NCBI GenBank assembly: GCA_016707075.1
Contig: JADJII010000002.1
Coordinates: 186,001-250,000 of the forward strand
DNA length: 64,000 nt
Direction of reading: 5' to 3'
DNA from: Egaibacter danicus
GTDB taxonomy: Bacteria > Pseudomonadota > Gammaproteobacteria > Burkholderiales > Burkholderiaceae_C
Shown: positions 16,828 through 25,035 of the stretch, piece by piece
Layout: the number at the start of each line of letters is the position of its first letter
Position numbering within the stretch: the first letter of the stretch is position 1
The notes under the pieces: model-generated
The model's database searches: none
Seen by the model: the letters and a program-made list of their open reading frames with translations, nothing else
What the model was told of the DNA's origin: nothing
Position numbers and translations under genes: made by a program

Positions 16828-18083
16828 TCGGGCGTCAGCCAGGCCACCATATGCTGCGTTACCTCAGGGCTGCTGAGCAGTTCCAGATGGCCCATCCGGT
16901 AGGCGATCCATTGCGACGGTTTGGCAAACACCAGACAACGCAGGGGGTCGTCGTGGTGACCCAGCGCGCTGTGCAGGGGCACAAGGCCATCGCCCAGCAG
17001 GCGGTCAGCGAGCGCGCCTCGTTTGGGCGCCAGGGTCGCCGCTATGGCGTAGCAGGCCACGCCCTCCGGGAGAGGCACTATTTGCCTGCGGTCGGGACTG
17101 CGTCGAAAACGGTCGTGTCCCTGCCAGTCTTCGTCAACGACATGGCCGTAGCGCAAATCGGTGATGCCGGCGCTGCGAACGTGTCCCAGCTTCGCAATGG
17201 GTGCTGTGAACGGCGTGCTGCCCAAAACCGTGTCCACCCAGTTACCGGCCCGCTCCATCGGTGCGCCGTGGTGTGGTGTGCCCAGAAACACGATGCTCTT
17301 GAGGTGTGCAGGCCAGCGCAGGCCATCCTTGCGCGCATAGTGGAAGGCACTGCGAATCAGCAGGCCGCCCATGCTGTGAGCGACTACCGTCAACTCGTCA
17401 ACCGGGGTGGGCCAGTGCAACAGCAGTTGCTCCAGCTGCGCCGAGAGTTCATGGCCGTTTTGCGAGGTGTGCAGGCCCGAGTTGTAGCGCAGGTACACCG
17501 GCGTGCAACCCAGGCTGGACGCCAGCGCCTCGCCATGGTCCACGACCTGGCCCTGGTGCTGCGCATGCCAGGCCAGATCATTCATGCACAGGCCATGAAT
17601 CAGCAGCAACACTTTGCCCGTGGCCGCAAAGTTGGGGGGCAATGCCAGCGGGTTCAGTGCTTCGCCTTGATGGCGAAAGCTCATGGTCATGGCGAAAGGG
17701 CTATTGCTTGCCATCAGACTGTCTCCCATGACGCCATTGAGTGCGGCGATGACCGACTCACGCTGGGGTGTTTCCGGTTTGGCACCGTCGTCGGCTGCTT
17801 CCAGCAGGGGTTGCAGCTTTGCCAGCAGGCTGTCTACCCCCTTGCCCACCAATTCCGTTGCGCCACGCACGCCCTTGTAGACCATGCCCGTGATGCCGCG
17901 AGCCTGACCAAGCTGCTTGCCACCGGGCGCACCCAGCGTGCGCCACACAGACTGGTGCACGCCTTCGGCAATGCGGGTTACGCCCAGCGTTGCTTGTGTG
18001 GCCAGTTGCGCGGCGCCCCGGAGGTCTGCAGCGCGCAAGTGTTTGAGTGGGTTCTTTGAAGCCGGTTTGGTCATGGTAGGCAA
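16806..18083 (-). CDS. Alpha/beta-hydrolase, lipase/esterase-like
   Basis: 425 aa. VLLLIHGLCMNDLAW (oxyanion region) near 160 and LTVVAHSMGGLLIRSAFHYA (nucleophile Ser in HSMGG) near 225; IVFLGTPHHGAPMERAGNWVD follows as in PGAP1/lipase-like proteins; Asp/His candidates are GDGLVPLHSALGHHDD near 380. The first 130 residues are helical and amphipathic (TQATLGVTRIAEGVHQSVWRTLG), a domain seen in lipid-associated hydrolases. No signal peptide. A lipid or polyester substrate is plausible but not shown. Confidence 0.8.
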   Translation of the reverse strand: MPTMTKPASKNPLKHLRAADLRGAAQLATQATLGVTRIAEGVHQSVWRTLGAPGGKQLGQARGITGMVYKGVRGATELVGKGVDSLLAKLQPLLEAADDGAKPETPQRESVIAALNGVMGDSLMASNSPFAMTMSFRHQGEALNPLALPPNFAATGKVLLLIHGLCMNDLAWHAQHQGQVVDHGEALASSLGCTPVYLRYNSGLHTSQNGHELSAQLEQLLLHWPTPVDELTVVAHSMGGLLIRSAFHYARKDGLRWPAHLKSIVFLGTPHHGAPMERAGNWVDTVLGSTPFTAPIAKLGHVRSAGITDLRYGHVVDEDWQGHDRFRRSPDRRQIVPLPEGVACYAIAATLAPKRGALADRLLGDGLVPLHSALGHHDDPLRCLVFAKPSQWIAYRMGHLELLSSPEVTQHMVAWLTPDQAPPAD

Positions 18084-18240
18084 GTGACAGACTGAAGAAT
18101 TGGCACAGAGCCCATTGTGGACAGCAAAGTAGCGCAGTGTTAGAGGAGGGGTTCAACTCATGCAGTGACTCAACATGTGATGGCCGGCTGATCAGCACCA
18201 TTGTTGTGCGTTGACGAAGGTGGTCATATGAGATAACATG

Positions 18241-18260
18241 GTAAGTAATTAAATACTTAC
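18241..18260 (+). promoter_or_regulatory. TetR-type operator upstream of the exporter operon
   Basis: Perfect inverted repeat GTAAGTA-ATTAAA-TACTTAC, 12 bp before the first possible start of the TetR gene. Paired GTAAGTA/TACTTAC half-sites are common for autoregulated TetR repressors of efflux operons. It lies in an AT-rich promoter area (CATAAAAT follows). Confidence 0.7.
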
Positions 18261-18271
18261 TTAAACATAAA

Positions 18272-18955
18272 ATGCTTGCTGACCTTAAACACCCTGTCAT
18301 GCGCACGCCGGTCCGGCCCGTGCGTAGCCGTTTGTCTACTGAATCACGGCAGGCTGAGATCGTGGCTACTGCACTTCGTCTGACCCAAGACCGCAGTCCG
18401 GCGTCAATTACCACCACTGACCTGGCCAGCGCCATGGGTTTGAGTCAGGGAGCGTTGTTTAAACACTTCCCGTCAAAGGATGCCATCTGGCTGGCCGTCA
18501 TGTCCTGGGTGGCGGAGCACCTGTTGCTCACGTTGAATGACGCGGCGAGCAGTGCCAAATCGCCGCTTGAGGGGTTGCGCGCCGTGTTTCTGGCGCACGT
18601 GGCTTTTGTGGTGGAGCAGCCGGGTGTGCCGCGGGTGATTTTTCAGGAGCTGCAGCACCCCGAAGACACGCCGCTCAAAGCGCGCGTGCGTGGGCTGATG
18701 CAGGCCTACCGCATGCTGATCACCGGATTGTTGCAGCAGGCGCAGGCGGCAGGGCAACTGGCGGCGGGCACCGATTTGCCGGCGGCGGCGGTGCTGTTCA
18801 TCGGGTCGGTGCAGGGGCTGGTGATGCAGTCGATGCTGGGCGGTCAGGTGGGCACAATGCGCGCGCTGGCGCCCCCCGTGTTTGACCTCTACCAACAAGC
18901 GATTGCCGCGCCGACCATCCGCGCCCGGCGCACCCCTGAGGAGAACCCCGAATGA
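18272..18955 (+). CDS. TetR/AcrR family repressor of the adjacent ABC exporter
   Basis: 227 aa. N-terminal helix-turn-helix SRQAEIVATALRLTQDRSPASITTTDLASAMGLSQGALFKHFPSKDAIWLAVM (about residues 26-77) and a C-terminal helical ligand domain. The start could be the ATG at 18272 or 18299; neither has a clear ribosome site. Followed by the HlyD-like gene with an ATGA overlap, so it is the first gene of the operon and likely represses it through the palindrome at 18241. Confidence 0.88.
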   Translation: MLADLKHPVMRTPVRPVRSRLSTESRQAEIVATALRLTQDRSPASITTTDLASAMGLSQGALFKHFPSKDAIWLAVMSWVAEHLLLTLNDAASSAKSPLEGLRAVFLAHVAFVVEQPGVPRVIFQELQHPEDTPLKARVRGLMQAYRMLITGLLQQAQAAGQLAAGTDLPAAAVLFIGSVQGLVMQSMLGGQVGTMRALAPPVFDLYQQAIAAPTIRARRTPEENPE

Positions 18956-20148
18956 AGATGACCCCCCAAAATTCGCGCCGCCTGCTGCTGGGTGGCCTGG
19001 CCGTGGTGTTGTTGGGCGCGCTGGCTTGGGTGGCACTGCGTACTGGGCCGCTGGCGCCGACCAAGGTGCAGGTGACGCAGGTGCAGAAGGGCAGCGTGAG
19101 CCCGACCATTTTTGGCATTGGCCAAGTGGAGGCGCAGCGCAGCTGGATGGTCGGGCCCACGGTGGCCGGGCGCGTGCTGAGCGTGAAGGTGGACGTGGGC
19201 CAGGCGGTGCAGCCGGGCCAGCCATTGGCCGAGATGGACCCGGTGGACCTGGACCAGCGGCTGGCGGCGCTGGACGCCTCGCTCGCCCGCGCGCAGAGCG
19301 CGCAGCAGGCGGCGGGCGCGCAGGTGAACGACGCGCAGGCGCGGCGCGCGCTGGCGGCGGCGAACCTGAAGCGCAACCAGGATTTGGCGAACCAGAACTT
19401 CATCAGCGCGGGAGCGCTGGAGGCGCGCACGCAGGAGGTGGCTTCGGCCAGCGCGGGCGTGGTGGCGGCGCAGGCCAACCTGGGCGGCAGCGCGCAGGAC
19501 ATCACCCGCCTGCGCGCCGAGCGCGCGGCGCTGGCGCAGCAGCGCGGCAATCTGAAACTGGTGGCGCCTGCTGCGGCGGTGGTGACCGTGCGCGAGGCCG
19601 AAGCCGGCACCACAGTGGTGGCGGGCCAGGCCGTGCTGCGGCTGATGGACCCGGCCACCCTGTGGGTGAAGCTGCGGGTAGACCAGGGCCGCGCGGCCGG
19701 GTTGGCGCCGGGGCTGGCGGCGCGCATCGCGCTGCGCTCACGTCCGGGCGAGTTGCTGGCAGGCAAGGTGGCGCGGGTGGAAGCGCTGGCGGACAGCGTG
19801 ACCGAGGAGCGGCTGGCGATGGTGGCGTTTGACGCGCTGCCAGCGGGCGTGTCGGTGGGCGAGATGGCCGAAGTGACGCTGCAGCTGCCGGCCACGGCCG
19901 AGAGCCTGCTGCTGCCCAACGCGGCGGTGGTGCAGCACGAGGGCAAGACGGGCGTGTGGCGCCTGAAGGACGGCACGCTGGAATTCGCACCGGTGACGCT
20001 GGGCGTGCAGGGGCTGGACGGCACGGTGCAGGTGATCACTGGCCTGAATGAAGGCGACACGGTGGTGCTCTACAGCCAGACCGCGCTGAAGCCCGGCGCG
20101 CGCATCGCGGTGGTGGAGCAGCTGGTGCCTGTGGGGGGCACCAAGTGA
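18952..20148 (+). CDS. Membrane fusion (HlyD/DevB-type) subunit of ABC exporter
   Basis: 398 aa. One N-terminal membrane anchor (LLLGGLAVVLLGALAWVAL, residues 11-29), then barrel-sandwich hybrid halves (VGPTVAGRVLSVKVDVGQAVQPGQPLAEMDPVDLDQRL and NLKLVAPAAAVVTVREAEAGTTVVAGQAVLRL) flanking an Ala/Gln-rich coiled-coil hairpin (about residues 100-195). It would bridge the inner-membrane ABC pump to the outer membrane. Overlaps both neighbours by 4 bp (ATGA and GTGA). Very high GC. Confidence 0.88.
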   Translation: MKMTPQNSRRLLLGGLAVVLLGALAWVALRTGPLAPTKVQVTQVQKGSVSPTIFGIGQVEAQRSWMVGPTVAGRVLSVKVDVGQAVQPGQPLAEMDPVDLDQRLAALDASLARAQSAQQAAGAQVNDAQARRALAAANLKRNQDLANQNFISAGALEARTQEVASASAGVVAAQANLGGSAQDITRLRAERAALAQQRGNLKLVAPAAAVVTVREAEAGTTVVAGQAVLRLMDPATLWVKLRVDQGRAAGLAPGLAARIALRSRPGELLAGKVARVEALADSVTEERLAMVAFDALPAGVSVGEMAEVTLQLPATAESLLLPNAAVVQHEGKTGVWRLKDGTLEFAPVTLGVQGLDGTVQVITGLNEGDTVVLYSQTALKPGARIAVVEQLVPVGGTK

Positions 20149-21335
20149 TCAGCCTGGCGGGCCGCGACATCCTGCACGGCTGGAGCAAGTACGTGCTGAC
20201 CGGGCTCGGCCTGGGGCTGCTGATCGGCGTGACACTGACTATGGCGGGCGTGTACCGGGGCATGGTGGACGACGCGCATGCGCTGCTGACGAACAGCCGC
20301 GCCGACCTGTGGGTGGTGCAGAAAGACACGCAGGGACCGTACGCCGAGTCGTCGAGCATCAAGGACGATGTGGTGCGCAGCGTGCGCGGCATGCCGGGTG
20401 TGGCCGCGGCGGCCAACGTGGCCTACCTCACCATGCAGGTGCAGAAAGGCGGCCAGGACAGCCGCGTGATGGTGGTCGGCATGGAGCCGGGCATGCCCGG
20501 CGCGCCGGGCTACCTGGTGGCAGGCCGCCACATCACACGCAACCACTACGAGGCGGTGGCCGATGTGAAGACCGGCTTTGCGCTGGGCGATGTGGTGCGC
20601 ATCCGCCGCCACGACTACACGGTGGTGGGCCTGACGCGGCGCATGGTGTCGTCGGGCGGCGACCCGATGCTGTTCGTGCCGATGAAGGACGCGCAGGAAA
20701 CACAGTTCCTGAAAGACAACGACGCCATCGTCAACGACCGCGCGCGCACCGCCGCCAACCCGGCCTTCAACCGCCCGGGCAGCCCCGGCCTGCTGGAGGC
20801 GGTGCAAAACCTGCAGACCAGCAGCCGCAGCGTGAACGCGGTGCTGGTGCAGATCGCGCCGGGGTTCAACCCCGAGCAGGTGGCCGAGCCGATACGGCGC
20901 TGGAAGCACCTGAGCGTCTACACGCGCGACGGCATGGAAGACATCTTGGTGGTGAAGCTGATCGCCAATTCGGCCAAGCAGATCGGCATGTTCCTCGTGA
21001 TCCTGGCCATCGTGAGCGCGGCGATCGTGGCTTTCATCATCTACACCATGACCATGGGCAAACTGCGCGAGATCGCGGTGCTCAAGCTCATCGGCACACT
21101 CGACCGCACCATCGCCGGCATGATCCTGCAGCAGGCGCTGGGCCTGGGTCTGATCGGCTTCGCCGTGGGCAAGGTGGCGGCCACGGTGTGGGGGCCGGCA
21201 TTCCCGAAATACGTGCTGCTTCTGCCGGGAGACGCGGTCACCGGCCTGGTGGCCACATTGATCATCTGCGCGCTGGCCAGTACGCTGGCGATCCGAGTGG
21301 CTCTGAAGGTGGACCCGGGTGCGGCGATCGGATGA
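20145..21335 (+). CDS. FtsX/MacB/DevC-type ABC permease
   Basis: 396 aa starting with GTG overlapping the preceding stop (GTGA). N-terminal membrane segment (YVLTGLGLGLLIGVTLTMAGVYRG), a long periplasmic domain (about residues 40-275) and three C-terminal helices with KLREIAVLKLIGTLDRTIAGMILQQ, the FtsX-family cytoplasmic coupling region. With the HlyD-type subunit and the following ATPase it matches DevBCA-type exporters of glycolipids or of MacAB-like substrates. Confidence 0.88.
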   Translation: MISLAGRDILHGWSKYVLTGLGLGLLIGVTLTMAGVYRGMVDDAHALLTNSRADLWVVQKDTQGPYAESSSIKDDVVRSVRGMPGVAAAANVAYLTMQVQKGGQDSRVMVVGMEPGMPGAPGYLVAGRHITRNHYEAVADVKTGFALGDVVRIRRHDYTVVGLTRRMVSSGGDPMLFVPMKDAQETQFLKDNDAIVNDRARTAANPAFNRPGSPGLLEAVQNLQTSSRSVNAVLVQIAPGFNPEQVAEPIRRWKHLSVYTRDGMEDILVVKLIANSAKQIGMFLVILAIVSAAIVAFIIYTMTMGKLREIAVLKLIGTLDRTIAGMILQQALGLGLIGFAVGKVAATVWGPAFPKYVLLLPGDAVTGLVATLIICALASTLAIRVALKVDPGAAIG

Positions 21336-22060
21336 ACCCCATGAACACCACACCGCTGCCCAGGTGGCATCCTGATCGAAGGCCTGCGCAAGGTCTATGG
21401 CCACGGCGACACGGCCGTGGAAGCGCTGAAACACGTGAACATGCAGGTGGCCCCCGGCGAGGTGGTGGGCCTGGTCGGGCCATCGGGCTCGGGCAAGAGC
21501 ACGCTGCTCAAATGCCTGGGCGCGATCATCGAACCCACCAGCGGCAAGATGACCCTGGGTAACGAGGTGATCTACGACAACGGCTGGAAGGTGAAAGACC
21601 TGCGCGCGCTGCGGCGCGACCGCATCGGCTTCGTGTTCCAGGCGCCGTATTTGATCCCGTTCCTGGACGTGACGGACAACGTCGCGCTGTTGCCGATGTT
21701 GGCGGGCGTGCCCAATGGAGCAGCCCGCACCCGCGCGCTGGAGCTGCTGACCGCGCTGGACGTGCAGCACCGCGCCAGGGCCGAGCCCTCGCAACTCTCG
21801 GGGGTGAGCAGCAGCGGGTGTCGATCGCGCGCGCGCTGGCCAACAAACCGCCGGTGATCCTGGCCGACGAACCCACCGCGCCGCTGGACAGCGAGCGTGC
21901 GCTGGCGGTGATGCACATCCTCAACCAGATGGCTCAGCAGGCGCAGACTGCCATCATCGTGGTCACGCATGACGAAAAAATCATCCCGACCTTCAAGCGC
22001 ATTTATCACATCCGGGACGGGCGTACGTTTGAAGAAGCCGGCCTGGGACTGACTCTTTGA
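21332..22060 (+). pseudogene. DevA/LolD-type ABC exporter ATPase, two single-base frameshifts
   Basis: Begins at the ATG at 21332 (ATGA overlap with the permease). The reading frame is interrupted twice. An extra C in CCC at 21359-21361 shifts the frame (LPG-GILIEGLRKVYG is expected). A G is missing in the run at 21800-21804, inside the ABC signature (QLSG-GEQQRVS expected). Between the shifts the frame is intact with Walker A GPSGSGKSTLLKCLG; after the second it has VILADEPTAPLDSERALAV (Walker B and D-loop; A replaces the usual G) and an H-loop in VVTHDEKI. Either a recent pseudogene or sequencing errors; all other domains are well preserved. Confidence 0.8.
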
Positions 22061-22071
22061 AAGGACCATGC

Positions 22072-22458
22072 ATGAAAACCCAACGAATCCTCAAAATGCT
22101 CGCCGTCGTGGCCATCATCTTTGGCGCGCTCACGGTCTTTAGCGGAGGGCGGGCGCTGTTCGGCGACGCGCAGGCGCGTGCCAGCGTTGGCAACGCGGTG
22201 GGTTTTGTGCTGTGGTTTAACTTCCTCGCCGGTTTTGCCTATGTCGTGACGGGGATCGGGCTCTGGGTGGGCCATCGCTGGGCGGGGAGGGCGGCAAGGT
22301 TGCTGGCCGTGGTGACAGCCTTGGTGGCTGTTGCATTCGGCGTTCACGTCATGGGTGGTGGAGCCTACGAAATGCGCACGGTAGGCGCATTGGCCCTCAG
22401 GCTCCTGTTCTGGGTGGTTGTCGCTGCCGTGGCGCAGCGTGCACTGTTGCCCAGATAG
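22072..22458 (+). CDS. Small integral membrane protein, unknown function
   Basis: 128 aa with four hydrophobic segments (LAVVAIIFGALTVFSGGRALF; VLWFNFLAGFAYVVTGIGLW; LLAVVTALVAVAFGVHVM; LLFWVVVAAVAQRALL). AAAGGA at 22060-22065 fits the ATG at 22072. It follows the ABC ATPase by 11 bp on the same strand and may belong to that operon. Not recognised. Confidence 0.65.
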   Translation: MKTQRILKMLAVVAIIFGALTVFSGGRALFGDAQARASVGNAVGFVLWFNFLAGFAYVVTGIGLWVGHRWAGRAARLLAVVTALVAVAFGVHVMGGGAYEMRTVGALALRLLFWVVVAAVAQRALLPR

Positions 22459-22460
22459 GC

Positions 22461-22823
22461 TTACCTGGTGCCGTCAATGAGCCAGCGAACGAGCGTCTGG
22501 GCGCTTTCCTCGGTCAGTTGCTCATGGGCGTTGATGCCCCCGAAAATATGTCCCTCCCGCAGTTTGCTGGCAAGCCGGGCAGCGGCATCGGTTTGACCCC
22601 GGTATTTGGCAAAGTCGGCTGAAATCTGCTCGAAAGTGGGCGCGTTTTTCTTTGGCGGCGTGCCGTGACAGGAATAACAGCCCTTGTCCAGGGCCAGTTG
22701 CGAGCTGGCTTGCACAGAGGGTGTGACCGCCAGACACACGGTACAGATGACCAATAGCGGCAACGTACGCCATGAGAACGTGGGATGAAGTTGCATGGGG
22801 TGTTTCAACGAAATTTCAGACAT
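22461..22823 (-). CDS. Secreted monohaem c-type cytochrome
   Basis: About 120 aa from the ATG at 22823 (another in-frame ATG at 22796). The hydrophobic stretch TLPLLVICTVCLAVTPSVQA is a Sec signal peptide; the mature protein starts near SSQLALDKGCYSCHG with one CxxCH haem motif, and the likely sixth ligand is a Met or His in the C-terminal half (no clear Met; FGGINAHEQL has a His). Small class I cytochrome, periplasmic electron carrier. The lack of an obvious Met ligand is odd for a classic c-type cytochrome. Confidence 0.8.
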   Translation of the reverse strand: MSEISLKHPMQLHPTFSWRTLPLLVICTVCLAVTPSVQASSQLALDKGCYSCHGTPPKKNAPTFEQISADFAKYRGQTDAAARLASKLREGHIFGGINAHEQLTEESAQTLVRWLIDGTR

Positions 22824-22899
22824 GCAGACACTATCCATGATGCATGTGAACGCGTTGCATCCGTTATCTGAAGTAATGTAAATCTCTGATCGGTGCAGG

Positions 22900-23865
22900 T
22901 CAGAAGCGCTCATGCGGCGCCAGATAGCGCCATTGCCCCAGCGGCAGGTTGCCCAGCATCACGTTGCCCACGCGCACGCGCTTCAGGCCCACCACCTTCA
23001 GGCCCACCTGCTCGCACATGCGGCGAATCTGGCGCTTTTTGCCTTCGGTGAGTACGAAACGAAGCTGCTCGGGGTTTTGCCATTCCACCTTGGCGTGTTT
23101 CAGGGCCTGGCCGTCCAGACTCAGACCGTGGCGCAGCAGCTTGAGTTTGTCGAGAGGAAAGACGGATTGCACATCGGTGCTCACCGGGTCGTCATCGTCA
23201 ATGCGGCTGAGCTGGGTGGGCGGGGCGGGGCGAGCCGCATAAGTGGCTGCTGCTGAGGTCGCCGCGGCGGTGTTGAGCACGCCGGTGTAAATCACCCGCA
23301 CCAGATATTCTTTTTCCATCACCGAGTCTTCGCCAATCAACTGGCGGGCCACGCGGCCATCCTGCGTCAGCACCAGCAGGCCGGTGGAGTCAATGTCCAG
23401 CCGCCCGGCGGGCACCAGGCTTTTGAGCTGGCTCCCGTGAAAGAAAAAACGGGCGTTGTCCTCGGCCCAGCGGTTTTGCGGCTGCACCAGCGTGATGGCG
23501 GGCTCGTGGCCGTCTTCGGCCTGGCCGCTTACCAGACCCAGGGGCTTGTTGATCAGCACGGTGACCTGGTTGGCCTGCTGGCCTTTGGCTAGTCTGTCGA
23601 TCTCGATGCGCACGTCCGGCGCCACCTGCATGCCCATCTCGGCCACTTGGCCATTGACCTTGACCCAGCCCTTGCCAATCCACTCATCGGCTTCGCGCCG
23701 CGAAGCCAGCCCCAGCTCGGCCATGCGTTTGTTCAGCCGCATGGTGCCGTTAGCGCCAAAGGCCGCGGTGTTGGTTTGCCCGGCAGGAATGGGCGCGCGG
23801 CTGGCGGGCTTGCTGGTCGGCGGTGGCGCAGCGCGGCGGAAGGCTGGAGGTTTGGAGTCTGTCAT
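22900..23865 (-). CDS. rluF: 23S rRNA pseudouridine synthase, RluF type
   Basis: 321 aa. S4 domain MRLNKRMAELGLASRREADEWIGKGWVKVNG (residues 42-72) followed by the RsuA/RluB/E/F catalytic domain with GRLDIDSTGLLVLTQDG (catalytic Asp) and the C-terminal EGKKRQIRRMCEQVGLKVVGLKRVRVGNVMLGNLPLGQWRYL. The NKRMAE...SRREAD and the RQIRRMCE blocks resemble RluF best. An Ala/Pro-rich N-terminal tail of 40 residues and a low-complexity insertion (TAAATSAAATYAARPAPP) near 205 are not in E. coli. Repeat copy R5 begins 3 bp upstream of its start codon. Confidence 0.82.
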   Translation of the reverse strand: MTDSKPPAFRRAAPPPTSKPASRAPIPAGQTNTAAFGANGTMRLNKRMAELGLASRREADEWIGKGWVKVNGQVAEMGMQVAPDVRIEIDRLAKGQQANQVTVLINKPLGLVSGQAEDGHEPAITLVQPQNRWAEDNARFFFHGSQLKSLVPAGRLDIDSTGLLVLTQDGRVARQLIGEDSVMEKEYLVRVIYTGVLNTAAATSAAATYAARPAPPTQLSRIDDDDPVSTDVQSVFPLDKLKLLRHGLSLDGQALKHAKVEWQNPEQLRFVLTEGKKRQIRRMCEQVGLKVVGLKRVRVGNVMLGNLPLGQWRYLAPHERF

Positions 23866-23867
23866 TT

Positions 23868-23921
23868 GCTATTGTTTTGGTAGCTGCTTGCGCATATTTT
23901 ACAAGGGCTGGAGGTCGATTT
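23868..23921 (+). repeat. Dispersed 55-nt repeat, copy R5
   Basis: GCTAT-TGTTTTG-GTAGC, then TGCTTGCGCATATTTTACA and AGGGCTGGAGG. It abuts the rluF start on the opposite strand and precedes the long repeat L1 by about 46 bp. Open in the common sense frame. Confidence 0.87.
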
Positions 23922-23967
23922 GTTACCTAACTTCTTGCTGTTTAGCAGGTGCCGCTCGTTTGGGTGG

Positions 23968-24128
23968 CTGGCTGGGTTGACGGCGGGCGTCCGCGTCGTG
24001 TCCACTGCGTCTCGCGGGTGGCCGGGTTGGTTGGTTGAGGTTACTGCGTTAATGCTGTGTTTGACGCGCAGATTCTGTGGCGGCCGCGAACAGCTTCATT
24101 GCCCCGTCGCAGCCGCCCGGCACGCCTG
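23968..24128 (+). repeat. Long (about 160-bp) repeat, copy L1
   Basis: Closely similar to 44700-44872. Shared blocks include GGGCGTCCGCGTCGTGTCC, GAGGTT-CTGCGTTAA, GCAGATTCTGT and TTGCCCCGTCGCAGCC. Both copies stay open in one frame (RVVSTA ... REQL-CPVAA-RHA), with the indel between them being a multiple of three. No ribosome site or start is convincing, so I treat it as a repeat, possibly an ncRNA or the remains of a small gene. Confidence 0.8.
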
Positions 24129-24194
24129 CGGAGGTGGTTTGATCTGCGCTGCAATATGACCCCCTGGCTTCCATCTGGGGTCAGCTCCGCGTAC

Positions 24195-24548
24195 TTATTT
24201 GTTGGAAAGCCTAAAGAGTTTGCCAACAACAGCATCGGTGATCGCCAGCCCGGCGTACCAAAAGAAAAATCCTTCGATTAGGTAAGCCATGCGCCTAGCG
24301 AGCGAGCCGGATTCCGGCACAAACAGCATAAATGACATGACAAGCATGCCGGAAAATAAAAGCAAAGCACTTCGAGGATGATTTCGCAGCCACATCGTTG
24401 CGTTTCGAAGTGAGGTCCATCGTCCAAAACGATAAGTCGCAGCCATGAACGCGAATAACAAGACGCAGGCGCCTGTCGCAGTAATGGCGTCATCATCCCA
24501 ATACCGTAGAGTAATGTGAATGAGAAATATTGCAATTAGTGACGGCAC
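24195..24548 (-). CDS. Hypothetical small membrane protein in AT-richer stretch
   Basis: 117 aa starting with GTG at 24548. Three to four hydrophobic segments: SLIAIFLIHITLRYW, ITATGACVLLFAFMAATYRF, ALLLFSGMLVMSFMLFV, LIEGFFFWYAGLAITDAVVG. GC and codon use are lower than in the neighbours, suggesting acquisition from elsewhere. No recognisable family and a weak ribosome site; the membrane pattern makes it more likely real than random. Confidence 0.5.
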   Translation of the reverse strand: MPSLIAIFLIHITLRYWDDDAITATGACVLLFAFMAATYRFGRWTSLRNATMWLRNHPRSALLLFSGMLVMSFMLFVPESGSLARRMAYLIEGFFFWYAGLAITDAVVGKLFRLSNK

Positions 24549-24900
24549 TTCGTGGAACTCGTTAGCTCAACTATGTCGAGACAAAGTATGACTGAAAAGC
24601 AAAGTACCTACCAAGTTATTTGATGTGGAGTGAATTGATATACGCGCCTGAAAGCCAAGGTACTCGTTGGAACGCTCTACATTGCCGCGAAGCACCCCAA
24701 CAAGGCCAGTGGTTTGGGTATTCGGGCGCAGGCCCCATTCGCGGTTGCCACAGAGCAGGCGCGCCAATCAAGTCATTAACGCAATAACCCAAGCAAACCA
24801 CAAATAGCAGCCCGCGAGCGTGGGCCGGAGAACGGATACCCGGGCCGCTGACCTCGCCAACACCGCAGCGTGAAATGCGTTGAAGATCAATTCATTAAAA
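24549..24900. other. Intergenic stretch without supported genes
   Basis: About 350 bp of mixed composition between the small membrane protein gene and repeat R6. Short open frames exist on the minus strand, but they overlap one another in different frames and lack ribosome sites. I see no tRNA, terminator or clear promoter here. Confidence 0.5.
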
Positions 24901-24955
24901 CACTACAAAAACAATAGCTGCTTGCGCATATGGCAAGGGCTGAGGGTTGATTTGT
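24901..24955 (+). repeat. Dispersed 55-nt repeat, copy R6 (degenerate left end)
   Basis: ACTAC-AAAAACA-ATAGC, then TGCTTGCGCATAT and GGCAAGGGCTGAGG, close to R5 in the right half. It has lost bases after CGCATAT compared with R5, which closes the common open frame. It lies downstream of the GGDEF-EAL gene. Confidence 0.82.
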
Positions 24956-25035
24956 TGCCTAATTTCCGATTCCCGAGCTGAACGTCAGTGTCGTAACCTC
25001 TGCGCATCCGGCAGGCGACTTGTTTTTTCAAAAGC

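Noticed and set aside
16197..18059. Plus-strand frame across the LysE and hydrolase genes
   Set aside because: Runs through two genes of opposite orientation with biased composition; both underlying genes have clear families.
20070..21794. Minus-strand open frame across the exporter genes
   Set aside because: Spans several genes of the opposite strand and consists of His/Gln/Ala-rich sequence without structure; a shadow.
24156..24182. TGACCCC ... GGGGTCA hairpin downstream of L1 as a terminator
   Set aside because: The stem is 7 bp with an 11-14 nt loop and no T-tract on either strand, and no gene ends just before it on the plus strand.
24195..24560. Integron attC-like site near the small membrane protein gene
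   Set aside because: GTTAGCT resembles a core site but does not fit GTTRRRY, and no paired inverse core or imperfect stem could be found.
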